This document shows positions 8,289-15,686 of a stretch of 64,000 nucleotides of DNA, in pieces. The stretch lies in contig NZ_ASWI01000004.1 of the NCBI RefSeq assembly GCF_000407565.1, positions 762,001-826,000 of the forward strand, in the 5' to 3' direction. Origin of the DNA: Enterococcus cecorum DSM 20682 = ATCC 43198. GTDB taxonomy: Bacteria; Bacillota; Bacilli; Lactobacillales; Enterococcaceae. The first letter of the stretch is position 1. Each line of letters begins with the position of its first letter. A model generated the notes under the pieces. The model made no database searches, was not told the DNA's origin, and saw nothing but the letters and a program-made list of their open reading frames with translations. Both the position numbers and the translations under genes were made by a program.

Positions 8289-9127
8289 TAGACTATATCA
8301 TTTTCCCATCTGATTATTTTGATGGAAAGCAAGTTGAAACAGAATACCTTAGCGAATATCAAGCTTGTCAGACAGAAACTCAAACTTTGATTTTTAATTA
8401 TGAAAAATTTTTTGAAGAAAACCGACTAATCTTGAATCAAGTAAATTTTACGCCTGGTAGTGCTATTTATCGTGGTTGGATGATGACACCAAAACAATAC
8501 CAATCTTTTTATTCGCAATTAAGAGATAAATATCAGATTGAATTATTAACTTCATCTGAGCAGTACGAACAATTTCATTTATTTCCAAACATTTATCCAG
8601 AATTGATAGAAGATACACCCAAAATGTTGACCTTTCCATTAGGGACTAGGGTAGATATAGAAAAAATTCGTTCTCAGATGTCGGTATTTATGATTAAGGA
8701 CTACGTGAAATCAGCAAAAGGAACTGAATTACCAAGCCGTATCTCTAGTGCGATTTCCCAGCAACAATTAGATGAGTATCTTGAAATTTTTTATCGTTAT
8801 CGCGGGGATTTACTAACAGGTGGAATCTGTATCAAAGAATATGTTGAGTTAAAAACATTAAATGGTCGACATAATGAATATCGAGTTTTTTATGCGAATG
8901 GGAAAATGTTTTGTATTGCAGAATCAGAAGCAAATGATGAGTTTACCACACAGCCACCGAGAGAATTAGTCGAAAAATACCAACATTTACCAAGTCCATT
9001 TTATACTGTGGACTATGCCGAGTTGGCTGATGGCTCGTGGATTGTCATTGAAGCTGGCGATGGTCAAGTATCAGGATTGAGCGACCATCAAGATAGAGCA
9101 GCGTTTATGTCGAGTTTGTGTAATTAA
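8288..9127 (+). CDS. ATP-grasp family protein with apparent ATA start
   Basis: ATP-grasp enzymes ligate a carboxylate to an amine or thiol with ATP; the substrate here is unknown. The coding frame begins after a stop at 8282-8284 and reads DYIIFPSDYFDGKQVETEY before the first TTG at 8387, so those residues belong to the protein. The natural start position is ATA at 8288-8290, with GGTGG about 9 bp upstream, which suggests an ATG-to-ATA change. Later features are IKDYVKSAKG (ATP-binding Lys region), GGICIKEYVELK, EYRVFYANGKMFCI and IEAGDGQVSGL (metal-binding end). It is a distant paralogue of the protein at 14392-15150, which shares the layout and the C-terminal acidic VEVNDG-type motif. Initiation at ATA would be weak, or the gene is inactive. 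Confidence 0.65.
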   Translation: MDYIIFPSDYFDGKQVETEYLSEYQACQTETQTLIFNYEKFFEENRLILNQVNFTPGSAIYRGWMMTPKQYQSFYSQLRDKYQIELLTSSEQYEQFHLFPNIYPELIEDTPKMLTFPLGTRVDIEKIRSQMSVFMIKDYVKSAKGTELPSRISSAISQQQLDEYLEIFYRYRGDLLTGGICIKEYVELKTLNGRHNEYRVFYANGKMFCIAESEANDEFTTQPPRELVEKYQHLPSPFYTVDYAELADGSWIVIEAGDGQVSGLSDHQDRAAFMSSLCN

Positions 9128-9134
9128 ATTCATA

Positions 9135-9446
9135 ATGCGAGCTATGGAATATTTGGGTTTAGTTGAAAAGTATGATAACAATAGCCGACTTACATCTTTT
9201 GGAAAAACGGTAAAAGCTGAAGAAGATATTTATCTAAAAAATATCTTACTAATAAAATCTATTTTGAAAAAAAGAATATTTAGAGATGCTTTTATTGAAT
9301 ATTTGTTGTATGAAGAAATTAATAAGAACAAAACAGTTAGAAAATTGATGGAACTTTACAAAATAAATGATACAACAGCACAAAGAAGATTTAATACAAT
9401 AAAGTCATGGATAGAATGGATTTTTTCATTTACAAATATTAAGTAA
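9135..9446 (+). pseudogene. C-terminal fragment of a larger DNA-acting protein
   Basis: About 103 residues reading AMEYLGLVEKYDNNSRLTSFG, then a helical stretch, and ending TTAQRRFNTIKSWIEWIF. This pattern (a short winged-helix-like segment followed by an RR-T-K-WI-WI tail) is familiar from the C-termini of restriction-type and other defence proteins. There is no ribosome site before the first ATG, and a real start is not visible. I read it as the end of a truncated gene. The exact family is uncertain. Confidence 0.45.
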
Positions 9447-9461
9447 CTAATCGGAGGTCCT

Positions 9462-9929
9462 ATGCTTACTTTTAAACAGTTGATTGATTTAAATAATGCT
9501 TATATTGATTTTTGCGAATATGAATATGGACAGGTAGAACCTCTAGTTGATTTTTCGCAACCAGTTCAAATGATTTCTCGAGAAGTTTTTCCGCAAATGA
9601 TTGATATTGCCTATACGGATGAAGTGGAGGATAGTTTTGGACGTTTTCGCTATGAAGTTGCGGCCAAGGTTGATATTCAAAATTGTGAGGAGATCTATCA
9701 GCTATCAAATGAGAAATTAACTGTTATCTGCGTGAAAGAGACTTCGGTGGATGAGATCATTTACAATTTGCGTTCGTGTTCTTTTGATGATTGGATTACA
9801 TGTACAAATTGGATAGATTATGATGAAGTCACGCAGCTTACGGATGGAGTAATTAGCGAAGAAAATTTGTTTGCATTACATCCGGAAATGAAAAGGATAG
9901 AAATTGTGCGTTTGGCATCTTTCATCTAA
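9462..9929 (+). CDS. Hypothetical protein, 155 residues
   Basis: Not recognised. A strong GGAGG at 9453-9457 precedes ATG 9462. It is acidic and soluble, with alternating beta and helical stretches (YEVAAKVDIQNCEEIYQL, SFDDWITCTNWIDYDEVTQL). It has no cysteine motif, signal peptide or nucleotide-binding loop. It sits between a gene fragment and the PLD-helicase gene and has no obvious partner. Confidence 0.6.
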   Translation: MLTFKQLIDLNNAYIDFCEYEYGQVEPLVDFSQPVQMISREVFPQMIDIAYTDEVEDSFGRFRYEVAAKVDIQNCEEIYQLSNEKLTVICVKETSVDEIIYNLRSCSFDDWITCTNWIDYDEVTQLTDGVISEENLFALHPEMKRIEIVRLASFI

Positions 9930-9982
9930 TTCTTTTCCTTAGTATAATGATATTAGTTATGAATGAAATGTAGGTGTTAGTC

Positions 9983-12900
9983 TTGGATGATAAATCTTTA
10001 GAGGTGATGCATAAAGGGTTATATCATGCTTTTGTGCAAGAAAGTGAAACAGCTGGTAATTTAGCTTTTCATCCTAAATTTGTATCAAATAATCAGCGAA
10101 AATTCCATAAAGTATTAACGGAAATCGAATATGAATTGCAAAACTGCGATGCATTCTTCATAAGTGTGGCTTTTATTACGATGAGCGGGATTACGCCTTT
10201 GTTGCAGGTCTTTAAAGAGTTAGAGCAAAGAGGTGTTCCAGGGCGTATTTTAACTACTGATTATTTAACCTTTAGCGAACCTAGAGCTTTGAAAAAGTTA
10301 GCTGAGTTAAAGAATATTGAAGTTAGAATGTATCGGACCCAAAATCAGTCATCTGGTTTCCATACAAAGGGCTATATTTTTGAAAAAGATAACTTATACC
10401 GCATGATTATTGGTAGTTCCAACTTGACCATGAATGCTTTAACAAAGAATAAAGAGTGGAATACAAAGTTGATTTCTACTAAAGATGGTGCGGTTTATAA
10501 GGACTTAGTCGATGAGTTTGAAGCACTTTGGAGTGATAATTCGCAGCAATATGATGAACATTTAGCAAAAATCTATGAAGAAAATTATCAACGCCAAAAA
10601 GCAATTCAAAAACAAAAAATTCAGCAAGAGTTCGAAGCGATTTGGCAGGATTCTCATACTGTACAATATGAGCAAGTAGCGGATAGTTATGATACACAAT
10701 ATGAAATTGTTCAAGAACAACGTGATGTGACTCGACAAATGGCTGTTCCTGAAATGGAAATGTATAAATTACAGCCAAATTCGATGCAAAGTGGATTCAT
10801 AGATGAGTTAAAAGCGCTGATAGCTAATGGGGCTAAGCGTGCATTACTTATTTCAGCGACTGGTACTGGGAAAACCTATGCCTCGGCTTTTGCGTTAAGA
10901 AATATCAAATACAAACGTGCGCTATTTTTAGTTCACCGTGAGCAAATTGCCAAACAAGCCATTGCAAGTTATAAAAAAGTTTTCGGACCAACACGGACTT
11001 TTGGGTTGCTATCAGGTAATCATAAAGCCGATACAAGTGTTGATTACCTTTTTTCAACAATGCAAATGATGGCAAAAGAAGAGATTCGTCAACAGTTCCC
11101 TAAAGATTACTTTGATGTAGTAGTGATTGATGAAGCACATCGTGTAGGAGCTGGTTCTTATCAACGAATTTTAGATTATTTTGAACCTGAATTACTTTTA
11201 GGGATGACTGCAACACCAGAACGTACCGATAATTTTGATGTGTTTAAAGCATTTGATCATAATATTGCTTATGAAATTCGTTTAAAGCAAGCATTGGAAG
11301 AAGAGTTGCTTTGTCCATTCCATTATTTTGGTATTAGCGATATCCAGGTCAATAATCAACTACTAGATGAAACAAAAGATTTTACGCGCCTTTCTTCTAG
11401 TGAGCGGATCAACCATATTATCGAGAAAATAGAGTATTTTGGTTATTCGGGTGACAGGGTTAAGGGTTTAATTTTCTGTCGTTCAAAAGAGGAGTGCCAA
11501 TTATTAAGTGAGGCTTTTAATCAACGAGGATATCGCACGGATTATTTGACTGGTTCAGATTCTCAAGAAAAGCGTGAAAAAATGATTTCTTATTTGGTAG
11601 ATGATCAGCAAATCGATTATCTAGATTATATTTTTACAGTCGATATTTTTAATGAAGGTGTGGATATTCCAGAAGTTAATCAAGTGGTTCTACTTAGACC
11701 GACGCAATCGCCAATCGTTTTTGTTCAGCAATTAGGACGTAGCTTGCGAAAGGATAAGGATAAAGAATATCTAGTTGTGCTTGATTTTATTGGAAACTAT
11801 AAGAATAACTACATGATACCGATTGCTTTATCTGGAGACCGTAGTTATAACAAAGATAATATTCGCAAGTTCATTTCAGAATCTGACCGTACGATTCCAG
11901 GTGCGTCAACGATTCACTTTGATGAAGTTTCACGTAAAAAAATCTTTGAATCGATTGACGGAGCAAATTTCGACTCCATTCAATTGATTAAGGATGCCTA
12001 TAAAGGATTACGACAAAAATTAGGTCGAATTCCAGAATTGATGGAATTTGAAAAATATGGTGAACTTGATGTCATGCGTATTTTAGGAAATCCGAAATTG
12101 GGTTCATACTATCGCTTTTTAAATAATTATGAATCAGAGTATCATTTCGAGCTTTCGGAATCGAATGAACAAATGTTGAAGTTTATTTCACGCAAGTTTG
12201 CGAGTGGTAAACGTGCACATGAGTTACTTGCTTTTCGATTATTAATGCAAAATTCAGCACAAGACATTTATCCACTTTGGGAGTCTGAAATGGCTAGTCG
12301 TTACGGAATTACTATTGATTTGAAAGCAAAAGTAAATGTGGCTAATATCTTAACAGGCAGATTTATTACTGGTGGCGAAAAAGTAACATTCAAGGATTGT
12401 ATCTTTATGGATGATTCTTCAGGTGAATGGTTGATTTCTGATTCATTTAAGCAAGCATTAACGGATGAAGAATTCGTCCATCAACTCAAGGCGGTGATCG
12501 AATTTGGGTTACACCGTTATGAACAAAGTTATCAGGACAGATATCAAGATACTAATTTTGTTTTATATCAAAAATATACTTATGAAGATGTGTGTCGCTT
12601 ATTAAACTGGCAAGAAAATTCAGTTGCTCAAAATATTGGTGGTTATAAATTTGATAAAGATACGAACACTTTCCCGGTATTCATCAACTATCACAAATCC
12701 GAGGATATTGATGCGACGATAAATTATGAAGATCGTTTTATTAATGAAAACCAACTGATTGCAATCTCAAAATCAGGTCGCAATTTAAGCTCAAATGATG
12801 TGCAGAATTTTATCAATGCAGAAGAAAGGGGAATTAAAGTAGATTTATTTGTTCGTAAAAATAAAGATGACAAGACTTCAAAGGAATTTTATTATCTTGG

Positions 12901-13030
12901 TCGGATGAAGCCCACTGGTTTTGCGGAAGAGTTTCAAATGAAAGATACGAACAAAACCGCAGTTGAGATTGGTTGGCAGCTTGAAACTCAGGTGCGAGAA
13001 GATATTTATGACTATATTGTTGAAAGGTAG
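9983..13030 (+). CDS. PLD nuclease - DEAD/DEAH helicase - DUF3427 protein
   Basis: A large SF2 helicase with a fused phospholipase-D-type nuclease, acting on nucleic acid; the family is known from bacterial chromosomes and genomic islands but its role is poorly defined. The N-terminal PLD domain carries HTKGYIF and GSSNLT (about residues 130-150). The helicase has SATGTGKT (Walker A, about 290), VIDEAHRVG (about 385), GMTATPERTD, and QQLGRSLRKDKDKEYLVVLD (motif VI, about 585). The last 350 residues fit DUF3427. I prefer TTG 9983, with AGGTG at 9972-9976, over GTG 9974, which lacks a ribosome site. It is followed after 6 bp by a NUDIX gene, and the pair is probably one transcription unit, perhaps defence or DNA repair. 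Confidence 0.85.
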   Translation: MDDKSLEVMHKGLYHAFVQESETAGNLAFHPKFVSNNQRKFHKVLTEIEYELQNCDAFFISVAFITMSGITPLLQVFKELEQRGVPGRILTTDYLTFSEPRALKKLAELKNIEVRMYRTQNQSSGFHTKGYIFEKDNLYRMIIGSSNLTMNALTKNKEWNTKLISTKDGAVYKDLVDEFEALWSDNSQQYDEHLAKIYEENYQRQKAIQKQKIQQEFEAIWQDSHTVQYEQVADSYDTQYEIVQEQRDVTRQMAVPEMEMYKLQPNSMQSGFIDELKALIANGAKRALLISATGTGKTYASAFALRNIKYKRALFLVHREQIAKQAIASYKKVFGPTRTFGLLSGNHKADTSVDYLFSTMQMMAKEEIRQQFPKDYFDVVVIDEAHRVGAGSYQRILDYFEPELLLGMTATPERTDNFDVFKAFDHNIAYEIRLKQALEEELLCPFHYFGISDIQVNNQLLDETKDFTRLSSSERINHIIEKIEYFGYSGDRVKGLIFCRSKEECQLLSEAFNQRGYRTDYLTGSDSQEKREKMISYLVDDQQIDYLDYIFTVDIFNEGVDIPEVNQVVLLRPTQSPIVFVQQLGRSLRKDKDKEYLVVLDFIGNYKNNYMIPIALSGDRSYNKDNIRKFISESDRTIPGASTIHFDEVSRKKIFESIDGANFDSIQLIKDAYKGLRQKLGRIPELMEFEKYGELDVMRILGNPKLGSYYRFLNNYESEYHFELSESNEQMLKFISRKFASGKRAHELLAFRLLMQNSAQDIYPLWESEMASRYGITIDLKAKVNVANILTGRFITGGEKVTFKDCIFMDDSSGEWLISDSFKQALTDEEFVHQLKAVIEFGLHRYEQSYQDRYQDTNFVLYQKYTYEDVCRLLNWQENSVAQNIGGYKFDKDTNTFPVFINYHKSEDIDATINYEDRFINENQLIAISKSGRNLSSNDVQNFINAEERGIKVDLFVRKNKDDKTSKEFYYLGRMKPTGFAEEFQMKDTNKTAVEIGWQLETQVREDIYDYIVER

Positions 13031-13036
13031 AGTGAG

Positions 13037-13423
13037 ATGAAAGAGATAGAAGTTGTAGCAGCTATTATTCAAGAAGAGGGAAAGATTTTCGCGACTCAGC
13101 GTGGTTACGGTGATTTAAAAGGTGGTTGGGAATTTCCTGGCGGTAAACTAGAAAAAGGCGAATCACCTGAGCATGCTCTTGTTCGCGAAATTCAAGAAGA
13201 GCTAAATACAACAATTGAAGTTGGCGAATTGATTGAAACGGTTGAATATGATTATCCTACCTTCCACTTAAAAATGTATTGTTACTTGTGTCAACGTGTT
13301 TCTGGGCAGCTGGATTTGTTAGAACATAGTGCAGCGAAATGGTTAACTAAAGCGACACTTGATTCAGTAGACTGGCTGCCTGCGGATATAGCGGTGGTCA
13401 ATAAATTAAAAGAGATATTATAA
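13037..13423 (+). CDS. NUDIX (deoxy)nucleoside triphosphate pyrophosphohydrolase
   Basis: Hydrolyses an (often oxidised or modified) nucleoside triphosphate to the monophosphate and pyrophosphate. The NUDIX box is complete at about residues 36-58 (GKLEKGESPEHALVREIQEE, with the REIQEE metal ligands). The upstream EFPGG and the later EHSAAKWLTKATLDSVDWLPAD match the MutT/CTP-pyrophosphatase branch. It is 128 residues, normal length. It starts 6 bp after the PLD-helicase gene on AAGGTAGAGTGAG, so it is likely its operon partner. The exact substrate cannot be read from sequence. Confidence 0.88.
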   Translation: MKEIEVVAAIIQEEGKIFATQRGYGDLKGGWEFPGGKLEKGESPEHALVREIQEELNTTIEVGELIETVEYDYPTFHLKMYCYLCQRVSGQLDLLEHSAAKWLTKATLDSVDWLPADIAVVNKLKEIL

Positions 13424-13435
13424 AGCGAGGTATGA

Positions 13436-14062
13436 ATGAAATTAAGAAAGTCTTTTCATCATCAATTTACTCAAATAATCAATAATATGGGCATTCATAG
13501 GATACCTGGCCCCATGTTTTATCAAGCAAAGTATGGATTGCGTTTTGAAATGGGCGTTGGGGATCCGACTGATGAAAGGTTTAGGATCATACCAACTCAT
13601 TTTGAAGAAGCTATCCATCGTGCGCTATGCATTTATCAAGCAACCGGGCCATATGATATTTTACGTATAAACGTATGGTTGGATTCTGAACATGAATCTG
13701 GAATACCTAACTACTTCACTAGTCTTGGCTTGCCTGAATGGGATGAATCATATATTGAAACGCACTATTCAGATGGTTATGAATATCAGATAAAGGCGTG
13801 TTATTGGGATTTACGAAAGCTTACCTTTAATTGGAAGAAGTTGTTTCGTGATATTGTATATACAGATTTCAAGGAACCACACTTTTTGGCGAGTAATGTT
13901 TTCTTCTTAAATACGAAAGCTGAAATACTTTACCACTTATATGATGATCGTGGCTTGGATGTAGTGGCTACAGATAAAATGACCTTGCAGCCGATTTATC
14001 AAAACTATCATACATGGTTGTTAGATTATGATCGAGAAGCAATGAAAAAAGTATTTGAATAA
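13436..14062 (+). CDS. DUF3885-domain protein
   Basis: Function unknown. The C-terminal part (AEILYHLYDDRGLDVVATDK, QPIYQNYHTWLLDYDR) is the hallmark of DUF3885, a family often seen near toxin-immunity or defence genes. The protein is soluble, with no signal. GCGAGG at 13425-13430 precedes ATG 13436. It follows the NUDIX gene by 12 bp and is ended by the strong terminator at 14072-14102, so it closes the helicase-NUDIX operon. Confidence 0.75.
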   Translation: MKLRKSFHHQFTQIINNMGIHRIPGPMFYQAKYGLRFEMGVGDPTDERFRIIPTHFEEAIHRALCIYQATGPYDILRINVWLDSEHESGIPNYFTSLGLPEWDESYIETHYSDGYEYQIKACYWDLRKLTFNWKKLFRDIVYTDFKEPHFLASNVFFLNTKAEILYHLYDDRGLDVVATDKMTLQPIYQNYHTWLLDYDREAMKKVFE

Positions 14063-14071
14063 AAATTTTAC

Positions 14072-14102
14072 ATCGAGTCTCAGTTTTGGGGCTCGATTTT
14101 TC
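14072..14102 (+). terminator. Rho-independent terminator of the helicase-NUDIX-DUF3885 unit
   Basis: The arms ATCGAGTCTC and GGGGCTCGAT form a 10-bp stem with two G-U pairs and a 6-base loop, followed by a T run. Confidence 0.85.
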
Positions 14103-14130
14103 TTGACACTGGTGTTACACTTGTGTTAAT
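14103..14130 (+). promoter_or_regulatory. Promoter and operator-like site of the RHH gene
   Basis: TTGACA (14103-14108) and an extended -10 TGTGTTAAT (14122-14130) have between them CACTGGTGTTACAC (14107-14120). The same 14-mer recurs with one change in inverted orientation at 14364-14377, just after the RHH gene. Position between -35 and -10 suggests autorepression by the RHH protein. Confidence 0.6.
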
Positions 14131-14151
14131 TTTGTGTGGGGTGATGAACTT

Positions 14152-14340
14152 ATGGCAACGGATAAAAAAAGAGTAATGATTAGTTTTGATGATAAGAGTT
14201 TAGAAAAGTTAGAATATCTTGTTGAGGATGCGCGAGATAGACGTGGGATGCGTTTGACTAAATCCCAAATTATTGAACTCTTATTACAAACAGTTGACCA
14301 TTTTGACGATATCATGGGGGCGATTTATTCGAAAAAATAG
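14152..14340 (+). CDS. Ribbon-helix-helix (CopG-like) transcription regulator
   Basis: A 62-residue DNA-binding protein. RVMISFDDKSLEKLEYLV is a typical N-terminal beta strand plus first helix, and RLTKSQIIELLLQTVDHF is the second helix; such proteins bind as dimers. The start at ATG 14152 is preceded by GGGGTGA at 14137-14143. Matching 14-bp sites flank the gene and are its likely operators: one overlaps its own promoter and the other lies before the ATP-grasp gene at 14392. This points to control of both genes. It may also be the antitoxin half of a pair, but no toxin-like gene is adjacent. Confidence 0.75.
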   Translation: MATDKKRVMISFDDKSLEKLEYLVEDARDRRGMRLTKSQIIELLLQTVDHFDDIMGAIYSKK

Positions 14341-14357
14341 ATCGCAGCTTTTTTTAG
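14320..14357 (+). terminator. Weak terminator after the RHH gene
   Basis: The arms GCGAT (14320-14324) and ATCGC (14341-14345) flank a 16-base loop, followed three bases later by a T run. It overlaps the RHH stop codon, so it may attenuate rather than fully stop transcription into the ATP-grasp gene. Confidence 0.4.
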
Positions 14358-14363
14358 CATATG

Positions 14364-14377
14364 GTGTAACACTAGTG
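14364..14377 (-). promoter_or_regulatory. Second RHH operator-like site, inverted
   Basis: GTGTAACACTAGTG is the inverted counterpart of 14107-14120, identical in 13 of 14 bases. It lies just before the ribosome site GAGGTGGG (14381-14388) of the ATP-grasp gene. Confidence 0.55.
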
Positions 14378-14391
14378 AAAGAGGTGGGAGT

Positions 14392-15150
14392 ATGATATAC
14401 ATCAGAGAAGCACAGTTTTTAGATGAAATTGCGATGAATAAATATAATTTAATGGTAGGTGCTCATTTGCGGGGAGAAGAAGTACAGTTTTATCAGTCTT
14501 TTACAGAAATTGGTAAGTTAACTGTAGATGATTATGTTTTTGATTATGTCCAACAGTCATATCAATTATTTGAATGGATGGGATTAACAGTACCTCTTCT
14601 AGATTATCCAGACGCCTTACAATCCTTATATGGTAGAAAAATCAGAACGTGTAAAATTGGTGAAATCGTAAATAATCCAAGTACATGGCCAGTATTTATC
14701 AAACCCAAAGATGGCTCCAAAGTTTTTACAGGACGTGTGGTATCCTCGATTAGGGATTTGATTGGAATTGGTTTACCGATGGATTATCCGGTATGGGCTA
14801 GTGAGCCTGTCGATTTCATCAGAGAGTGGCGCTGTTTTATTTTACATGGTGCAGTACTTGATGTTCGTCCTTATATAGGAGATTATCATGCACAATATGA
14901 TGCTGCGGTGATCGACCAAGCAATTAAACTTTGGCAAGATGCGCCGTGTGCTTATAGTTTGGATATTGGTGTTACGAAAGATGGTCGGACGCTTGTTGTT
15001 GAAGTCAATGATGGTTTTGCACTTGGGCATTATGGGTTGACGCCGCTGAGAGCCTTGAAGTTTCAAAAGGCAAGGTGGCATGAGATTACTGCTGCTTATT
15101 TTAATGAACATGAGGTGTTTTCTTTTCCAGAAGAGGCTCTAAATTATTAG
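14392..15150 (+). CDS. ATP-grasp family protein
   Basis: A predicted ATP-dependent carboxylate ligase of unknown substrate, 252 residues. VFIKPKDGSKVFTGRV carries the ATP-binding lysine and glycine-rich loop, WASEPVDFIREWRCFI the adenine-binding segment, and TLVVEVNDGFALGHYGL the metal-binding end. It resembles the ATP-grasp protein at 8288-9127 in layout but is intact. GAGGTGGG at 14381-14388 is the ribosome site. The neighbouring RHH gene and operator-like site suggest it is regulated by that protein. Peptide-modifying or amino-acid-ligase functions are possible; nothing in the neighbourhood encodes an obvious precursor peptide. Confidence 0.72.
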   Translation: MIYIREAQFLDEIAMNKYNLMVGAHLRGEEVQFYQSFTEIGKLTVDDYVFDYVQQSYQLFEWMGLTVPLLDYPDALQSLYGRKIRTCKIGEIVNNPSTWPVFIKPKDGSKVFTGRVVSSIRDLIGIGLPMDYPVWASEPVDFIREWRCFILHGAVLDVRPYIGDYHAQYDAAVIDQAIKLWQDAPCAYSLDIGVTKDGRTLVVEVNDGFALGHYGLTPLRALKFQKARWHEITAAYFNEHEVFSFPEEALNY

Positions 15151-15174
15151 TCTTTTAGATTCGAGGTGAGTAAC

Positions 15175-15627
15175 ATGAAAATATCAGAGTTTTGGCAAGG
15201 ATTTAAAAAGGAATATGCAATTGAGACAGACAGTTATGCGGCTTATGCATTTGGGGTAGATGAAGATGAATTAGCACAGTTAGTATTATCAGGAAAAAAG
15301 ACTGCAACCTCCTCACTTTATTTGGCTTATGAGTTTGAAAATGAACCGTTGCCTCAAGTTGGTGCGTACAATATGATTTTGGATAGTCAGGAACAGCCCG
15401 TTTGCATTACTCAGACCAAGAAAGTATACCTATGTCCATATAATGAAATTACTGCTGAGTTTGCAAAAAAAGAAGGCGAAGGAGATTTGTCGCTTCACTA
15501 TTGGCAAGTGGTGCATGAAGCATTTTTCCAATCTGTATGTCATGAAATGGGGACAAAATTTTCACCTGAGATGCTTGTTGTGTGCGAAGAATTTGTATGT
15601 CTATATCCGAAAAGCTTTCCACGCTAA
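15175..15627 (+). CDS. ASCH-domain protein
   Basis: ASCH domains resemble PUA folds and bind or act on RNA or modified nucleosides. Landmarks are the N-terminal helix ISEFWQGFKKEY, LVLSGKKTATSSLY (the conserved GKKTAT segment), PVCITQTKKVYLCPYNEIT and GEGDLSLHYWQVVHEAFF. The start at ATG 15175 follows GAGGTG at 15163-15167; the GTG at 15166 lies inside that site. It is 150 residues, the usual size. It lies on the same strand as the ATP-grasp gene and 24 bp after it. Confidence 0.82.
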   Translation: MKISEFWQGFKKEYAIETDSYAAYAFGVDEDELAQLVLSGKKTATSSLYLAYEFENEPLPQVGAYNMILDSQEQPVCITQTKKVYLCPYNEITAEFAKKEGEGDLSLHYWQVVHEAFFQSVCHEMGTKFSPEMLVVCEEFVCLYPKSFPR

Positions 15628-15686
15628 TTTCACATGGGCTAAATGTGTGTTATAATTTGTTTAGAAAATTGAAGGAAGTGGTTAGG

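Noticed and set aside
14152-14340. Toxin-antitoxin pair with the RHH protein as antitoxin
   Set aside because: The adjacent genes are a DUF3885 protein across a terminator and an ATP-grasp enzyme, neither a known toxin type.
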